This document shows positions 52,756 through 60,817 of a DNA stretch of 64,000 nucleotides, one piece after another. The position numbers were made by a program, and so were the translations under genes. Numbering within the stretch: the first letter of the stretch is position 1; each line of letters opens with the position of its first letter. A model generated the notes under the pieces. The model saw only the letters and a program-made list of their open reading frames with translations, was not told the origin of the DNA and did not search any database. This DNA is from Bin87 sp963692995 (GTDB lineage Bacteria; Chloroflexota; Dehalococcoidia; Lucifugimonadales; UBA3495): positions 620,001 through 684,000 of the forward strand of contig OY843611.1 of NCBI GenBank assembly GCA_963692995.1. The letters run 5' to 3'.

Positions 52756-55161
52756 TTAGTGTTGGTGGCCGTGGCCATGATCATGACCGTGGCCATGCCC
52801 ATGCCCGTGGTCGGCGTAGCCGCTGGCCTGGATGGCCCGCCACACCTTTTCGGGAGTCAGCGGCATATCCAGGCCGGAGATGCCCAGCGGCTTAAGCGCG
52901 TCCATGACCGCGCTGTAGATGGCGGCGGTGGAGGCGATGGTTCCCGTCTCGCCGATGCCCTTCACCCCCAGCGGGTTGTGGGGCGACGGCGTAACGGTGG
53001 AGTGGACTTCAATGTCCGGCACCAGGTGGGCGCGGGGAATGGCGTAGTCCATCATCGAGCCGGTGAGCAGCTGGCCGTTGTCGTCATAGACCGCGCCTTC
53101 CCAGAGGGCCTGCCCGGCTCCCTGAACTACGCCGCCGTGAACCTGGCCTTCTACAATCATGGGGTTGATTTGCGGCCCGCAGTCGTCCACGGCCACGTAG
53201 CGATCCAGCGTGATGTGCCCGTTGTCCGGGTCCACGCTGACGATGGCGGCGTGAGCGCCGAAGGGGTAGCTGAAGTTGGGCGGGTCGTAGTAAGTGCTGG
53301 CCTCCATGCCGGGCTCGATGCCTTCGGGCAGGTTCCAGGCCACGTTGGCCTGCAGGGCGATGTCCTGGATGCTCTGGGAGCGGTCGCGGGCGCCGCGGAC
53401 GAAGAACTGGCCGTCCTCGTACTCAATGTCGGCCTCGTCGGCCTCCAGCAGGTGGGCGGCGATGATCCGGGCCTTATCCCGCAGCTTGCGCATAGTCAGG
53501 GCAACGGCGGCGCCGCCGACTACGGTAGTTCGGCTGCCGTAGGTGCCCCAGCCCATGGGGGTGATGTCGGTGTCGCCGTGGATCACTTCCACGTCGTCCA
53601 CAGCCACGCCGATTTCGTCGGCCACAATCTGGGCGAAGGTGGTTTCCTCGCCCTGGCCGTGCGGCGACGTGCCGATGAACACGTTGACCTTGCCCGTTGC
53701 ATAGATGCGGACGGTGGCCGATTCCCACAGGCCGCCGCCGAAGCCCACCGCGCCGGCCACCTGGGAGGGGCCAAGCCCGCAAATCTCGCAGTAGCAGGCG
53801 ATGCCCACGCCGCGGAAGGTTCCGTGTTCGCGCTCGTGTTCCTGGTCGTGGCGGAATCCGTCGTAGTTGATGTGGCCCAGCAGCTCATCGAGCGCGCCGC
53901 TGTAGTTGCCGCTGTCGTAAGTGATGCCGATTGCCACGTCCCGGTTGTTGTCGAAGGGTTCAATCAGGTTGCGGCGGCGGACTTCCACGGCGTCGATGCC
54001 CACGGCGTCGCCGACCCGGTCCATGAGCCGTTCCAGCAGGAAGGTGGCCTCGGGCCGGCCGGCGCCCCGGTACGCTTCAACGGGCGTAGAGTTGGTGAAC
54101 ACGCCGTATACGTCGGCCTTAATGTTGGCGATGTCATACGGGCCGGAGTACATCAGGCCGTGCAGGATGGTCGGGATGCCCGGCGCGGCGGTGGACAGGT
54201 AGGCTCCCATGCCGGCATAGACGACGCTGCGGACGCCGGTGACCTTGCCGTTGGCGTCGGCGGCCATCTCCACGTATTCCACATGGTCGCGCCCGTGGGT
54301 CGTGGCGATGTAGTTCTCGGTGCGCGTCTCCGTCCACTTCACCGGCACGCCCAGCTGCATGGAGCAGAAGGCGGTGATCATCTCCCAGGGATAGACGGCG
54401 ATCTTGGCGCCGAACCCGCCGCCCACCTCGGGCGCGATGACACGGATTTTGTGCTCGGCTATGCCGGTGACCAAGCAGGTCACGAACCGGGCGATGTGCG
54501 GGTTCTGCGTGGTGTTCCACAGCGTCAATTCACCCATGGCCGCCGCCCACGACGCGATGGCGGAGCGGGTTTCCATGGGCGTGGGGATCAGCTTCTGCTG
54601 GTTGATGGTCTCGCTGACCGTCACGGCGGCGTCGGCGAAGGCGGCGTCGGTGTCGCCGCCGGCGGCCACCCAGTGGAACGCCTGGTTATTGGGCGCGTCC
54701 TCGTGGAGCTGAGGCGCGCCGTCGGCCAGGGCCGCTTCGGGGTTGATGATGGCCGGCAGCGGCTCATATCCAACCTCAATGAGTTCCAGCGCGTCCTCGG
54801 CCTGGTAGCGGTTCTCCGCTACCACTACGGCCACTGCGTCGCCCACGTAGCGAACTACGTCGGTGGCAATGGCGGGGTAGGCCACGGCCTTGAGGTCGGA
54901 GTCGGGGATGGCCCAGGCGCAGGGAATGGGGTTTAGCGTTCCGGCCGTGTCCGCGCCGGTATAGACGGCCCGCACGCCGGGAGCGGCCTGGGCCGCGTCG
55001 GTGTTGATGCCGGTGATGCGGGCGTGGGCATGGGGGCTGCGGAGAATGGCCGCGTGAACCATGCCGGTCAGCTTGATGTCGTCGGTGTAGGCGGCCTGGC
55101 CGGTAATCAGGCGGGGATCCTCCCGCCGCCGGATGCCGGAGCCGAATATGCGGGTGGTCAT
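52756..55161 (-). CDS. Molybdenum-binding large subunit (CoxL-like, form II) with His-rich tail
   Basis: 801 residues. Starts GSGIRRREDPRLITGQAAYT; GGGFGAKIAVYPWEMI, AYRGAGRPEATFLLERLMD, GSRTTVVGGAAVALTM and KGIGETGTIA (catalytic Glu) identify the large subunit. The AYXCSFR loop of true aerobic CO dehydrogenase (form I) is absent; AYRGAGR is the form II/other hydroxylase pattern, so CO is not the likely substrate. The C-terminus is an unusual run of His, Gly and Asp (HGHGHGHDHGHGHQH), a probable metal-binding tail. It starts 4 bp after the small-subunit gene. Confidence 0.93.
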   Translation of the reverse strand: MTTRIFGSGIRRREDPRLITGQAAYTDDIKLTGMVHAAILRSPHAHARITGINTDAAQAAPGVRAVYTGADTAGTLNPIPCAWAIPDSDLKAVAYPAIATDVVRYVGDAVAVVVAENRYQAEDALELIEVGYEPLPAIINPEAALADGAPQLHEDAPNNQAFHWVAAGGDTDAAFADAAVTVSETINQQKLIPTPMETRSAIASWAAAMGELTLWNTTQNPHIARFVTCLVTGIAEHKIRVIAPEVGGGFGAKIAVYPWEMITAFCSMQLGVPVKWTETRTENYIATTHGRDHVEYVEMAADANGKVTGVRSVVYAGMGAYLSTAAPGIPTILHGLMYSGPYDIANIKADVYGVFTNSTPVEAYRGAGRPEATFLLERLMDRVGDAVGIDAVEVRRRNLIEPFDNNRDVAIGITYDSGNYSGALDELLGHINYDGFRHDQEHEREHGTFRGVGIACYCEICGLGPSQVAGAVGFGGGLWESATVRIYATGKVNVFIGTSPHGQGEETTFAQIVADEIGVAVDDVEVIHGDTDITPMGWGTYGSRTTVVGGAAVALTMRKLRDKARIIAAHLLEADEADIEYEDGQFFVRGARDRSQSIQDIALQANVAWNLPEGIEPGMEASTYYDPPNFSYPFGAHAAIVSVDPDNGHITLDRYVAVDDCGPQINPMIVEGQVHGGVVQGAGQALWEGAVYDDNGQLLTGSMMDYAIPRAHLVPDIEVHSTVTPSPHNPLGVKGIGETGTIASTAAIYSAVMDALKPLGISGLDMPLTPEKVWRAIQASGYADHGHGHGHGHDHGHGHQH

Positions 55162-55165
55162 GGCG

Positions 55166-55663
55166 TCAGTCTCCTTGTCCGGCAGCGGCGGCGGCCAGAG
55201 CGGCCCTGACGATGTTGTTGTAGCCGGTGCAACGGCACATATTGCCTTCCAGTCCGGCGCGCACTTCTTCAGCCGACGGGTCGGGGTTGCCCTCCAGGAA
55301 CTCGGTGACCGACATGATCATGCCGGCAGTGCAGTAGCCGCACTGGAGGCCGTGCCGGTTCCAGAAGGCTTCCTGCACGGCAGTCAGGTTGCCGTCCTGA
55401 GCCAGACCTTCGATGGTGGTGACGTCGGCGCCGTCGGCCTGCACGGCAAAGGCGGTGCAGGACTTGACAGTGACGCCGTTTGATTGGTCCGGGGTTCGCA
55501 TTCGGACGACGCAGGCGCCGCACTGGCTGGTATCGCAGCCGATCTTGGTTCCGGTGAGGTTCAGGGTCTCCCGCAGTAAGTGAACCAGCAGGGTGCGCGG
55601 CTCCACCTCGGCGGAATGGGAGCGACCATTCACGGTGACCGTGATGGGTACTTTATTGGGCAA
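55166..55663 (-). CDS. 2Fe-2S subunit of molybdenum hydroxylase (CoxS-like)
   Basis: 165 residues. First cluster CDTSQCGACVVRM plus a Cys in the following loop, second cluster CGYCTAGM and CRCTGYNNIV, the two 2Fe-2S sites of the family. It passes electrons from the Mo site to the FAD subunit. First gene of the operon; AGGAGG lies 7 bp before the ATG at 55663. Gene order S-L-M differs from the M-S-L of cox operons. Confidence 0.93.
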   Translation of the reverse strand: MPNKVPITVTVNGRSHSAEVEPRTLLVHLLRETLNLTGTKIGCDTSQCGACVVRMRTPDQSNGVTVKSCTAFAVQADGADVTTIEGLAQDGNLTAVQEAFWNRHGLQCGYCTAGMIMSVTEFLEGNPDPSAEEVRAGLEGNMCRCTGYNNIVRAALAAAAAGQGD

Positions 55664-55874
55664 AATACACCTCCTCTGTCAGAAAACCCGCCGAACCGGG
55701 CGGAAGCGGCAAGGATGAGGTAGTGATCGAGGCCGCCCACGAAGGCGTGCCTATTTGGTGGCCGTGCGGCAGTATAGACGGCGGGCCGGCGGGCGGTCAA
55801 ATTGGGGGATCGACCGACGGCGCGCCGCTTGTTCTAGGGCCGGTCGTCAAATTGAATTGCCAAGCACCAAACTT

Positions 55875-55931
55875 CCACTTCCGTCATCCCGCTCCACTTC
55901 CGTCATCCCGCTCCACTTCCGTCATCCCGCT
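55875..55931. repeat. 19-bp tandem repeat, three copies
   Basis: CCACTTCCGTCATCCCGCT three times at 55875, 55894 and 55913, then decayed units with CCGTCATTCC up to the 94-bp element at 55998. No spacers, so not CRISPR. The 55664-56112 gap contains this array and the next element, and no gene. Confidence 0.85.
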
Positions 55932-55997
55932 CCGCTTCCGTCATTCCCGCCGCCCTTCCGTCATTCCGCCGCCCTTCCGTCATTCCGCCCCACTGCC

Positions 55998-56091
55998 GTC
56001 ATTCCCGCGAAAGCGGGAATCCAGAATCGCCGGCCACTGCGGAACGATTTGTTTATGGAAACGGCTGGATTCCTGCTTTCGCAGGAATGGC
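55998..56091. repeat. 94-bp palindromic element, family 1, copy C (inverted)
   Basis: Same length as copies A and B; its interior aligns to their reverse complement (TTTGTTTATGGAAACG against the corresponding TGTGGTTATAGAGACG). Confidence 0.75.
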
Positions 56092-56112
56092 GGGATAATT
56101 TGATGACACGCC

Positions 56113-56619
56113 CTAAACTCCCGCTACCGCGCTGCGCCGTTCTACGATAACCGTGTCGCGCCAGACGCCGTTGAGCATGGCGACGCGTTTGCGCCGGCCG
56201 AGGATGCGAAAACCGCAGGCCAGATGGATGACGACGCTGGCCCGATTTTCGGGGAAGATGCTGCTTTGCAGTGTCCAGAAGCCGGCGGATTCGGTCTGCT
56301 TTACCAGCTCGGCGAGTAAAGCTTTGCCGATGCCTTGGCCCCGATAGATCGCATCCACGTAGATACTGTGCTCGGCTACGCCGGCGTAGCAGGTCCGGCT
56401 GGACACCGGAGACAGGGCAGCCCAGGCAGTCACCGAACCATTGCGGCGCGCTACCAGCCGACAGGAAGGAAGATGGTTGCGATCCCAGGTATCCCAGTCC
56501 GGCGCTTGAGTCTCGAAGGTTGCGTTGCCAGTGGCTATGCCGTCGGCGTAGATGCGGCGGACTACGGGCCAGTCGGCCGGGCTCATTGGCTCGATTACGA
56601 TGTCAGTTGGCGGGGACAT
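56113..56619 (-). CDS. GNAT N-acetyltransferase (phosphinothricin/Pat-like)
   Basis: 168 residues. IEPMSPADWPVVRRIYADGI, TGNATFETQAPDW and SIYVDAIYRGQGIGKALLAE (acetyl-CoA P-loop RGQGIGKA) with FPENRASVVIHLACGFRILG fit the Pat/Bar-like subgroup, which acetylates the amine of phosphinothricin or methionine sulfoximine. The real substrate in the cell may be an amino acid or small amine. The ATG at 56619 is chosen; the frame continues to 56670. Confidence 0.82.
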   Translation of the reverse strand: MSPPTDIVIEPMSPADWPVVRRIYADGIATGNATFETQAPDWDTWDRNHLPSCRLVARRNGSVTAWAALSPVSSRTCYAGVAEHSIYVDAIYRGQGIGKALLAELVKQTESAGFWTLQSSIFPENRASVVIHLACGFRILGRRKRVAMLNGVWRDTVIVERRSAVAGV

Positions 56620-56701
56620 GGTGGTCAGCATACTACACAGCCGACCGCGACCAGGGCATTCGGTTTTCAAAACCTCCCGCCATTCCCGCTTATCTTATCC
56701 C

Positions 56702-56795
56702 GTCATTCCCGCGAAAGCGGGAATCCAGGCGTCTCTATAACCACATGGTTCTGCGACAGCCGGCAATTCTGGGTTTCCGCTTTCGCGGGAATGAC
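56702..56795. repeat. 94-bp palindromic element, family 1, copy B
   Basis: Differs from copy A (22741) at four positions, 34 kb away. The 56620-56964 gap contains this and no other gene. Confidence 0.85.
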
Positions 56796-56964
56796 GGAAA
56801 ATGGGTGGAGGGGGAGAAGAGAAGATGGATGGAGGGGGAGTTGGGGGAGTTTCGCAATTTCCTCGACTGGGGAGAATCGAAAGGCCCCGGCGACCGGGAC
56901 GGGAAAGGTTTGACCGCCAACACGACCAAACCTACAATGGGTGGCCCCTCTAACCGGATGCGCT

Positions 56965-57489
56965 ATGCTGAAACACTTCCTCAAACGCCCGAAAATATTG
57001 GCGCGCCTGTCACGCGCGGCAATAGTCGCGCTGGCAATCCTGCTGTTAGGCGGAGTGGCCGGGTGCTCCACAGGACCGGCGGCCGTCGATTTCACCTTGA
57101 CTACCTTCACCGGCGAGCGGTTCCAGCTGTCGGAACAGCGCGGCAAAGTAGTTGTCATCAACTTTTGGTATCCTTCCTGTCCGCCCTGCCGGGACGAGAT
57201 GCCGGCCTTTCAGGAGGCTTGGGAGGAACACCGGGGGCGCAACGTGCGCTTTATCGGGCTTTTCGTGCCGCAAGGGTTCGACACCGAGGTTGAGGCCCGC
57301 CAGTTTGTTGACGAGTTGGGGCTGACCTTTGACTTTGCCACCGACGCGCGGGCGATGGTAGCGCAGGAATACGCCGTGCAGTTCTTTCCCACCACGTACT
57401 TCATCAACCAGGCGGGGCGGGTCCACATTATGGAGATCAGTCGCATGGACTATGATCGCCTGACCGACCTACTGGACGATCTGTTGTAA
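56965..57489 (+). CDS. TlpA-like thioredoxin-fold lipoprotein
   Basis: 174 residues. Basic N-terminus, hydrophobic helix and a lipobox-like GVAGC, so probably a membrane-attached lipoprotein facing outside. Then FTLTTFTGERFQLSEQRGK, the redox motif FWYPSCPPCRDEMPAF, and FFPTTYFINQAGRV with the cis-Pro. It would reduce or oxidise disulfides of exported proteins such as cytochromes. Ordinary CxxC here, unlike the UxxC at 36188. First of three codirectional genes. Confidence 0.87.
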   Translation: MLKHFLKRPKILARLSRAAIVALAILLLGGVAGCSTGPAAVDFTLTTFTGERFQLSEQRGKVVVINFWYPSCPPCRDEMPAFQEAWEEHRGRNVRFIGLFVPQGFDTEVEARQFVDELGLTFDFATDARAMVAQEYAVQFFPTTYFINQAGRVHIMEISRMDYDRLTDLLDDLL

Positions 57490-57495
57490 CGGCTC

Positions 57496-57966
57496 GTGCC
57501 TGATCTGCCGGTACTGGACGCCATCCTGCTTGTGATCCGCTGGGCGCATGCCCTGGCGGCGGTTACGTGGATCGGCGGGAGCCTGTTCATGCTGCTGGCT
57601 GGCCGGCCGGCCCTGCGCTCCGTCTCGCCGGACGGACTGGTCGGCCGGGCCCTGGCCGCCGAGTTTCGGCCCATCGTAGTGACCGCCATCGCCGTCTTGA
57701 TTGTGACGGGCGTGATGCTGACGGTGGATCGGCTGACGTCGGAGGCCGCCGGCATCGCCTATACAGGAGTATTGGTCGCCAAAATCGCGCTGGCAGTGTA
57801 CACTTTTGCCGTCGCCTGGATGCTTCCCCGGCGGCGCGGCAATGCGACGTCCGGTATTGGCCGCGCGCTATCCGGTCCGGTCGCTCTGACCATCGCCGGC
57901 GTCATAGTGATCGGGCTAGCCGACGTGCTGGCCTGGCTTTTCGAGCGAGGACTAATTGGACCATGA
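57496..57966 (+). CDS. CopD-like four-helix membrane protein
   Basis: 156 residues from GTG. Four hydrophobic helices, starting LLVIRWAHALAAVTWIGGSL, then FRPIVVTAIAVLIVTGVML, AKIALAVYTFAVAWMLP and LTIAGVIVIGLADVLAWL. The conserved RxxHxxxxxxWIGG of CopD/DUF2269-type domains is present; such proteins are linked to copper import or heme-type binding. Overlaps the Trm112 start by 4 bp (ATGA). Confidence 0.75.
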   Translation: MPDLPVLDAILLVIRWAHALAAVTWIGGSLFMLLAGRPALRSVSPDGLVGRALAAEFRPIVVTAIAVLIVTGVMLTVDRLTSEAAGIAYTGVLVAKIALAVYTFAVAWMLPRRRGNATSGIGRALSGPVALTIAGVIVIGLADVLAWLFERGLIGP

Positions 57967-58181
57967 GAACCGACCTGCTGGACATCCTGGCCTGCCCGGT
58001 CTGCAAAGGCCCGCTGGCCCTGAAGGCGGAGACCCTAGCGCCCGATAATGCCCCAGACGCCGGAGAGGTGCTGACCGGCACGCTTACGTGTTCCCGGTGC
58101 GACGAGGGCTATCCCATCGCCGACGGCATACCCAACCTGCTGCCTCCCGACCTGCGGGACGCGGAGACGGTGGGACGGTAG
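57963..58181 (+). CDS. Trm112-family zinc-ribbon protein
   Basis: 72 residues. CPVCKG in LLDILACPVCKGPLAL and CSRCDEGYPIADGIPNLLP form the Trm112-like zinc ribbon. Bacterial members often accompany methyltransferases or are called YcaR. The second pair is separated from the first by a longer insert than usual. Translationally coupled with the CopD-like gene. Confidence 0.85.
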   Translation: MRTDLLDILACPVCKGPLALKAETLAPDNAPDAGEVLTGTLTCSRCDEGYPIADGIPNLLPPDLRDAETVGR

Positions 58182-58192
58182 CGTAGCGGTTG

Positions 58193-58639
58193 TTATCGCG
58201 CCAGCGGGTTGCCCCGGCCCAAAAGCCCGGTCAATGCGCCAATGCCCGCCAACGCTTCGGCAGCCTGTACCTGCAATTCATTGGACAAGGCCATCAGCTC
58301 TTCAGACGCCGTGTTCATGCTGTCAACCAAGTCGGCAACGCCCTCGGACGCAACCTCAACCCGCGCGAAGGCGGTGGCGACGCTCTCCGAAGCGGCGGTC
58401 ATATTCGCCGCCACGGCGGCGATGTCGCGCGACGCCGTAACCAAGTTATTCGCGGCGACGACGGCTGACTCCGACGCCGTTTCCAGGTTGGATGCCGACG
58501 CCTGAACCGATGAATACAAGGTAAGCAGCATCACCCCCAGCGTAACGCATACTCCGATTACGCAGACCGCCATGAAGGTGAGGGCGATATCGCGGACGTG
58601 GGACAGGGTGATACGTTTGACGGAATAGGGTGAGGGCAT
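58193..58639 (-). CDS. Single-span membrane protein with long helical domain
   Basis: 148 residues. Residues 18-43 form a membrane helix (ALTFMAVCVIGVCVTLGVML), after which the rest is Ala/Ser/Val-rich helix with a repeating ASExV-AxAxNx pattern (SNLETASESAVVAANNLVTA, VAANMTAASESVATAFARVE), resembling the DUF948 or chemoreceptor-type coiled coil. Function unknown. The ATG at 58639 follows no clear Shine-Dalgarno. A family-2 palindrome lies just upstream (58669). Confidence 0.6.
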   Translation of the reverse strand: MPSPYSVKRITLSHVRDIALTFMAVCVIGVCVTLGVMLLTLYSSVQASASNLETASESAVVAANNLVTASRDIAAVAANMTAASESVATAFARVEVASEGVADLVDSMNTASEELMALSNELQVQAAEALAGIGALTGLLGRGNPLAR

Positions 58640-58668
58640 GGCGTTGCCGTTGCAAGGTTGACAATACA

Positions 58669-58697
58669 GTAGGGGCAGGTTTCAAACCCGCCCCTAC
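58669..58697. repeat. Family-2 palindrome
   Basis: GTAGGGGCAGGTTT / AAACCCGCCCCTAC, almost perfect; between the UGSC stop and the helical membrane-protein gene. Confidence 0.75.
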
Positions 58698-58721
58698 GAT
58701 GCTGCGGTAGAGAGAACCGGC

Positions 58722-59258
58722 CTACCCGCCGGTGAGGATGGCCACCACCTCGGTGGCCAGACCCTCGGCCCGCTGGCGCAGGGCCGAGCGGTCCAGGTTT
58801 TCGATGGGGTGTGCCGTGAAGATGGTCGGGTAGTCTTCCGCGCCCCACATTTTGGCCATGGCGTTGGCAGTGGGTATAAAGCGGTCGGTGCAAATCGTGG
58901 CGGAAGGGAGGCCGGCCTTCTCAACATGGATTCCGTCGTGCACACTGCACGCGCTGCAACTCCCTCAATCGCCGATGGCTACCACCACCGAGTCCACGTT
59001 GGCGACCAGTTCCTGCAACTCCTGCGGATCGGCCGGCCGGGACGCGCTGGGCTTGCGGAGCCAGCGCACCTCGCGGATTTCGTAGCGGTTGCGCAGCACC
59101 TCGGCCAGTTCTTCCAGCAGCACGTCGGCGTTGCGCTTGCTGTCGTCAATCAGGCCAACGCGAGCGCCGGCCAGCGAGGGCAGTCGGGGCGCCCCGTCGA
59201 AGGGCGCAATCACCGGCTCGGTGACCGGGTTGACCAGTTGATGGGTTTGGGTTGCCAT
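58722..59258 (-). CDS. UGSC-family selenoprotein
   Basis: 178 residues if the UGA at 58967-58965 is decoded as Sec at position 98. Upstream half: MATQTHQLVNPVTEPVIAPF, GARVGLIDDSKRNADVLLEE, VVVAIGD; then U-GSCSACSVHDGIHVEKAGL, PSATICTDRFIPTANAMAKM and ILTGG. The UGSC motif followed by a helix and AGLP resembles the Sec site of glycine reductase GrdB (UGTC). The frame and homology continue across the UGA, and the hairpin at 58937-58951 has bacterial SECIS geometry. AAGGAG precedes the ATG. Unless recoded, callers would report two fragments. The 354-residue protein at 59715 is likely its neighbour in the pathway. Confidence 0.85.
58937..58951 (-). promoter_or_regulatory. Candidate bacterial SECIS hairpin (UGSC gene)
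   Basis: In the mRNA, CGUGCA and UGCACG pair perfectly around loop GUG, beginning 13 nt after the UGA, with the apical loop 19 nt after it and starting with G. Confidence 0.75.
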
Positions 59259-59305
59259 GTTCAGTTCTCCTTTAGTGCAGCCAATCGTTTGTGCAGCCAA
59301 TCGTT

Positions 59306-59689
59306 TTAGGCAGCCAATCGTTCAGCGTCGGCGAGGTAGCCGGCGGTTTCCCGGATGCGACGCTCGGTATCTTCCAGCGGCTCACACAAGCCCATATAGA
59401 AGCAGTCGCCATGCAATACGCCCTGCCGGGAATAATAGCGTCCAACCAGGCCGCGTACTGCCGGATCTCCGGCTGCCAGGGCCCGCAGTTCGGCGGAGGT
59501 TTCGGGAGTTCTCTCCGGCTCGTGGCCGGTGCGCGCCAGTATTAGAGCGTCGGTGGCCCGTTTAGTTGCGCCCCAGGCTTTTTCGGCGGCGTTGCGTATT
59601 TTGCCCAGTTCTAGCATCTCCAGAGCGTCGTCGTAGAGCGTGTGCGCGTCGGCAAAAACGGCGTCGGCGCGATGGTTGGCGATAGTCAT
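59306..59689 (-). CDS. PaREP1/HEPN-type helical protein
   Basis: 127 residues. AHTLYDDALEMLELGKIRNA, AEKAWGATKRATDALILART and GLVGRYYSRQGVLHGDCFYM belong to the PaREP1-like HEPN group (compare 36707). The protein is small, soluble and all-alpha; function unknown. It directly precedes the UGSC selenoprotein gene (47 bp) on the same strand. It follows the 354-residue gene by 25 bp, so all three are probably one operon. Confidence 0.72.
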   Translation of the reverse strand: MTIANHRADAVFADAHTLYDDALEMLELGKIRNAAEKAWGATKRATDALILARTGHEPERTPETSAELRALAAGDPAVRGLVGRYYSRQGVLHGDCFYMGLCEPLEDTERRIRETAGYLADAERLAA

Positions 59690-59714
59690 GGTATTGCGTA
59701 CCGTTCCGGTCGTG

Positions 59715-60779
59715 CTATGGTATTTGCACTGCCCTGGTAACGGCGGTGGAGCCGACTTTCGGCCCCCAACTTGGTATCACTGACGAGGAGTTGGACTCCT
59801 CGCCGCCGGCGAATACTAACAGAATATCCTCCGGTTCGGGGATCAGGGAGACCATGGCGGCCTCGTCGCCCGGCTCAACGTCGCCCCGCAGCACCAGGCC
59901 GCGCTTCAGGTCGGCCACCGAGCGCTGGATATTGGCGTGGAGGTATTCCCTGACCTGCTGCTTCGTCCAGTCTCGCCACAGGTTGCTGTTGCCGGCAATG
60001 GTGACGGCCACTTGTCCCTGCCGTATGCCCACCGACACGTCGCCCACCGATCCTGATGTGGACATGGACGTTCCCAGCGACGATGCCACGTCGGCAATAG
60101 CGTACAGGATGGCCTCGGGTCGTCCCACCGACCTTACTTGTCGGGGCCCCTCGCTGGCGAACACCGTCACCGTGCTGTCGCCGGCGTCGAAACCGCGCTC
60201 TACGTGCAGCGGTGTCCAGTGAGTCTCGCCCTCGGCTTCAGCGATGCAGTAGGTGTACTTGCCGGGATGCCCGATGACGCTGCGGTCGAACAGGCCGGGG
60301 ATGGCGGCGCAGGCGTTCATCAGGATGAGCCGGATGGAGCGTCCGATAGTGCCGTTAGCCCGGTTGCCGGGGCCGAAGAGGTTGTTGCGGCTGTTGAGTC
60401 CGATCTGCTCGCGAACCGGCCCGTTGACGATGCACAGCACTGCTGCGCCGCCCATGCTGGAAGACGGGCCGACCAGGTTGAACACCGGATCCAGCATGGC
60501 CTCGGTGGCGGCCAGCACGACCGGAAAATACTCGGGCCGGCAGCCGGCCATCACCGAGTTTGCCGCGGCCTTTGCCACGGTGATGACGCGCCGCCGCTCC
60601 GGCAGTTCGCCGACGACTTCGTCCGGCGCGCGTCCCGCGTAGCCGATGAATTCGGCCACCCGCGCCGTAGTGGGCGGCACGACGGGCAGACCGTCGCTCC
60701 AGCCCAGTTCGTAGCCCTTCTCGATGGCCGAGAGAGCGTCATCCCAAGTGGTGGTGGTAATGTCGGTGAAAGTGGTCAA
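59715..60779 (-). CDS. Conserved protein of unknown function near the UGSC gene
   Basis: 354 residues with no assigned family. Segments look enzymatic: DALSAIEKGYELGWSDGLPV, VPPTTARVAEFI, VITVAKAAANSVMAGCRPEY, NLVGPSSSMGGAAVLCIVNG, GNRANGTIGRSIRLILMNAC and EGETHWTPLHVERGF. No signal peptide or membrane helix. Cys occurs in SVMAGC, AVLCI and MNACAA, and could matter for redox or acyl chemistry. It heads the operon with PaREP1 and UGSC; by analogy with reductase complexes it may be a partner of the selenoprotein (inference only). Confidence 0.75.
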   Translation of the reverse strand: MTTFTDITTTTWDDALSAIEKGYELGWSDGLPVVPPTTARVAEFIGYAGRAPDEVVGELPERRRVITVAKAAANSVMAGCRPEYFPVVLAATEAMLDPVFNLVGPSSSMGGAAVLCIVNGPVREQIGLNSRNNLFGPGNRANGTIGRSIRLILMNACAAIPGLFDRSVIGHPGKYTYCIAEAEGETHWTPLHVERGFDAGDSTVTVFASEGPRQVRSVGRPEAILYAIADVASSLGTSMSTSGSVGDVSVGIRQGQVAVTIAGNSNLWRDWTKQQVREYLHANIQRSVADLKRGLVLRGDVEPGDEAAMVSLIPEPEDILLVFAGGEESNSSSVIPSWGPKVGSTAVTRAVQIP

Positions 60780-60817
60780 TTGGGTTGCCTCGGTGAGTAT
60801 AGGCGAGTATAGGCTAG

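Noticed and set aside
52759..54936. 725-codon open frame on the plus strand antisense to the CoxL-like gene
   Set aside because: Shadow of the 801-residue large subunit, with no domain or ribosome-binding site.
52756..55663. Aerobic carbon monoxide dehydrogenase (form I)
   Set aside because: The AYXCSFR active-site loop is missing and reads AYRGAGR; gene order also differs from cox operons.
55875..56000. CRISPR-like short repeats
   Set aside because: The 19-bp units are directly adjacent with no unique spacers and no cas genes nearby.
58722..58943. Separate short gene starting at the GTG beginning MHDGIHVEKAG
   Set aside because: It starts in the middle of the UGSC motif; the frame is continuous with the upstream half through a UGA.
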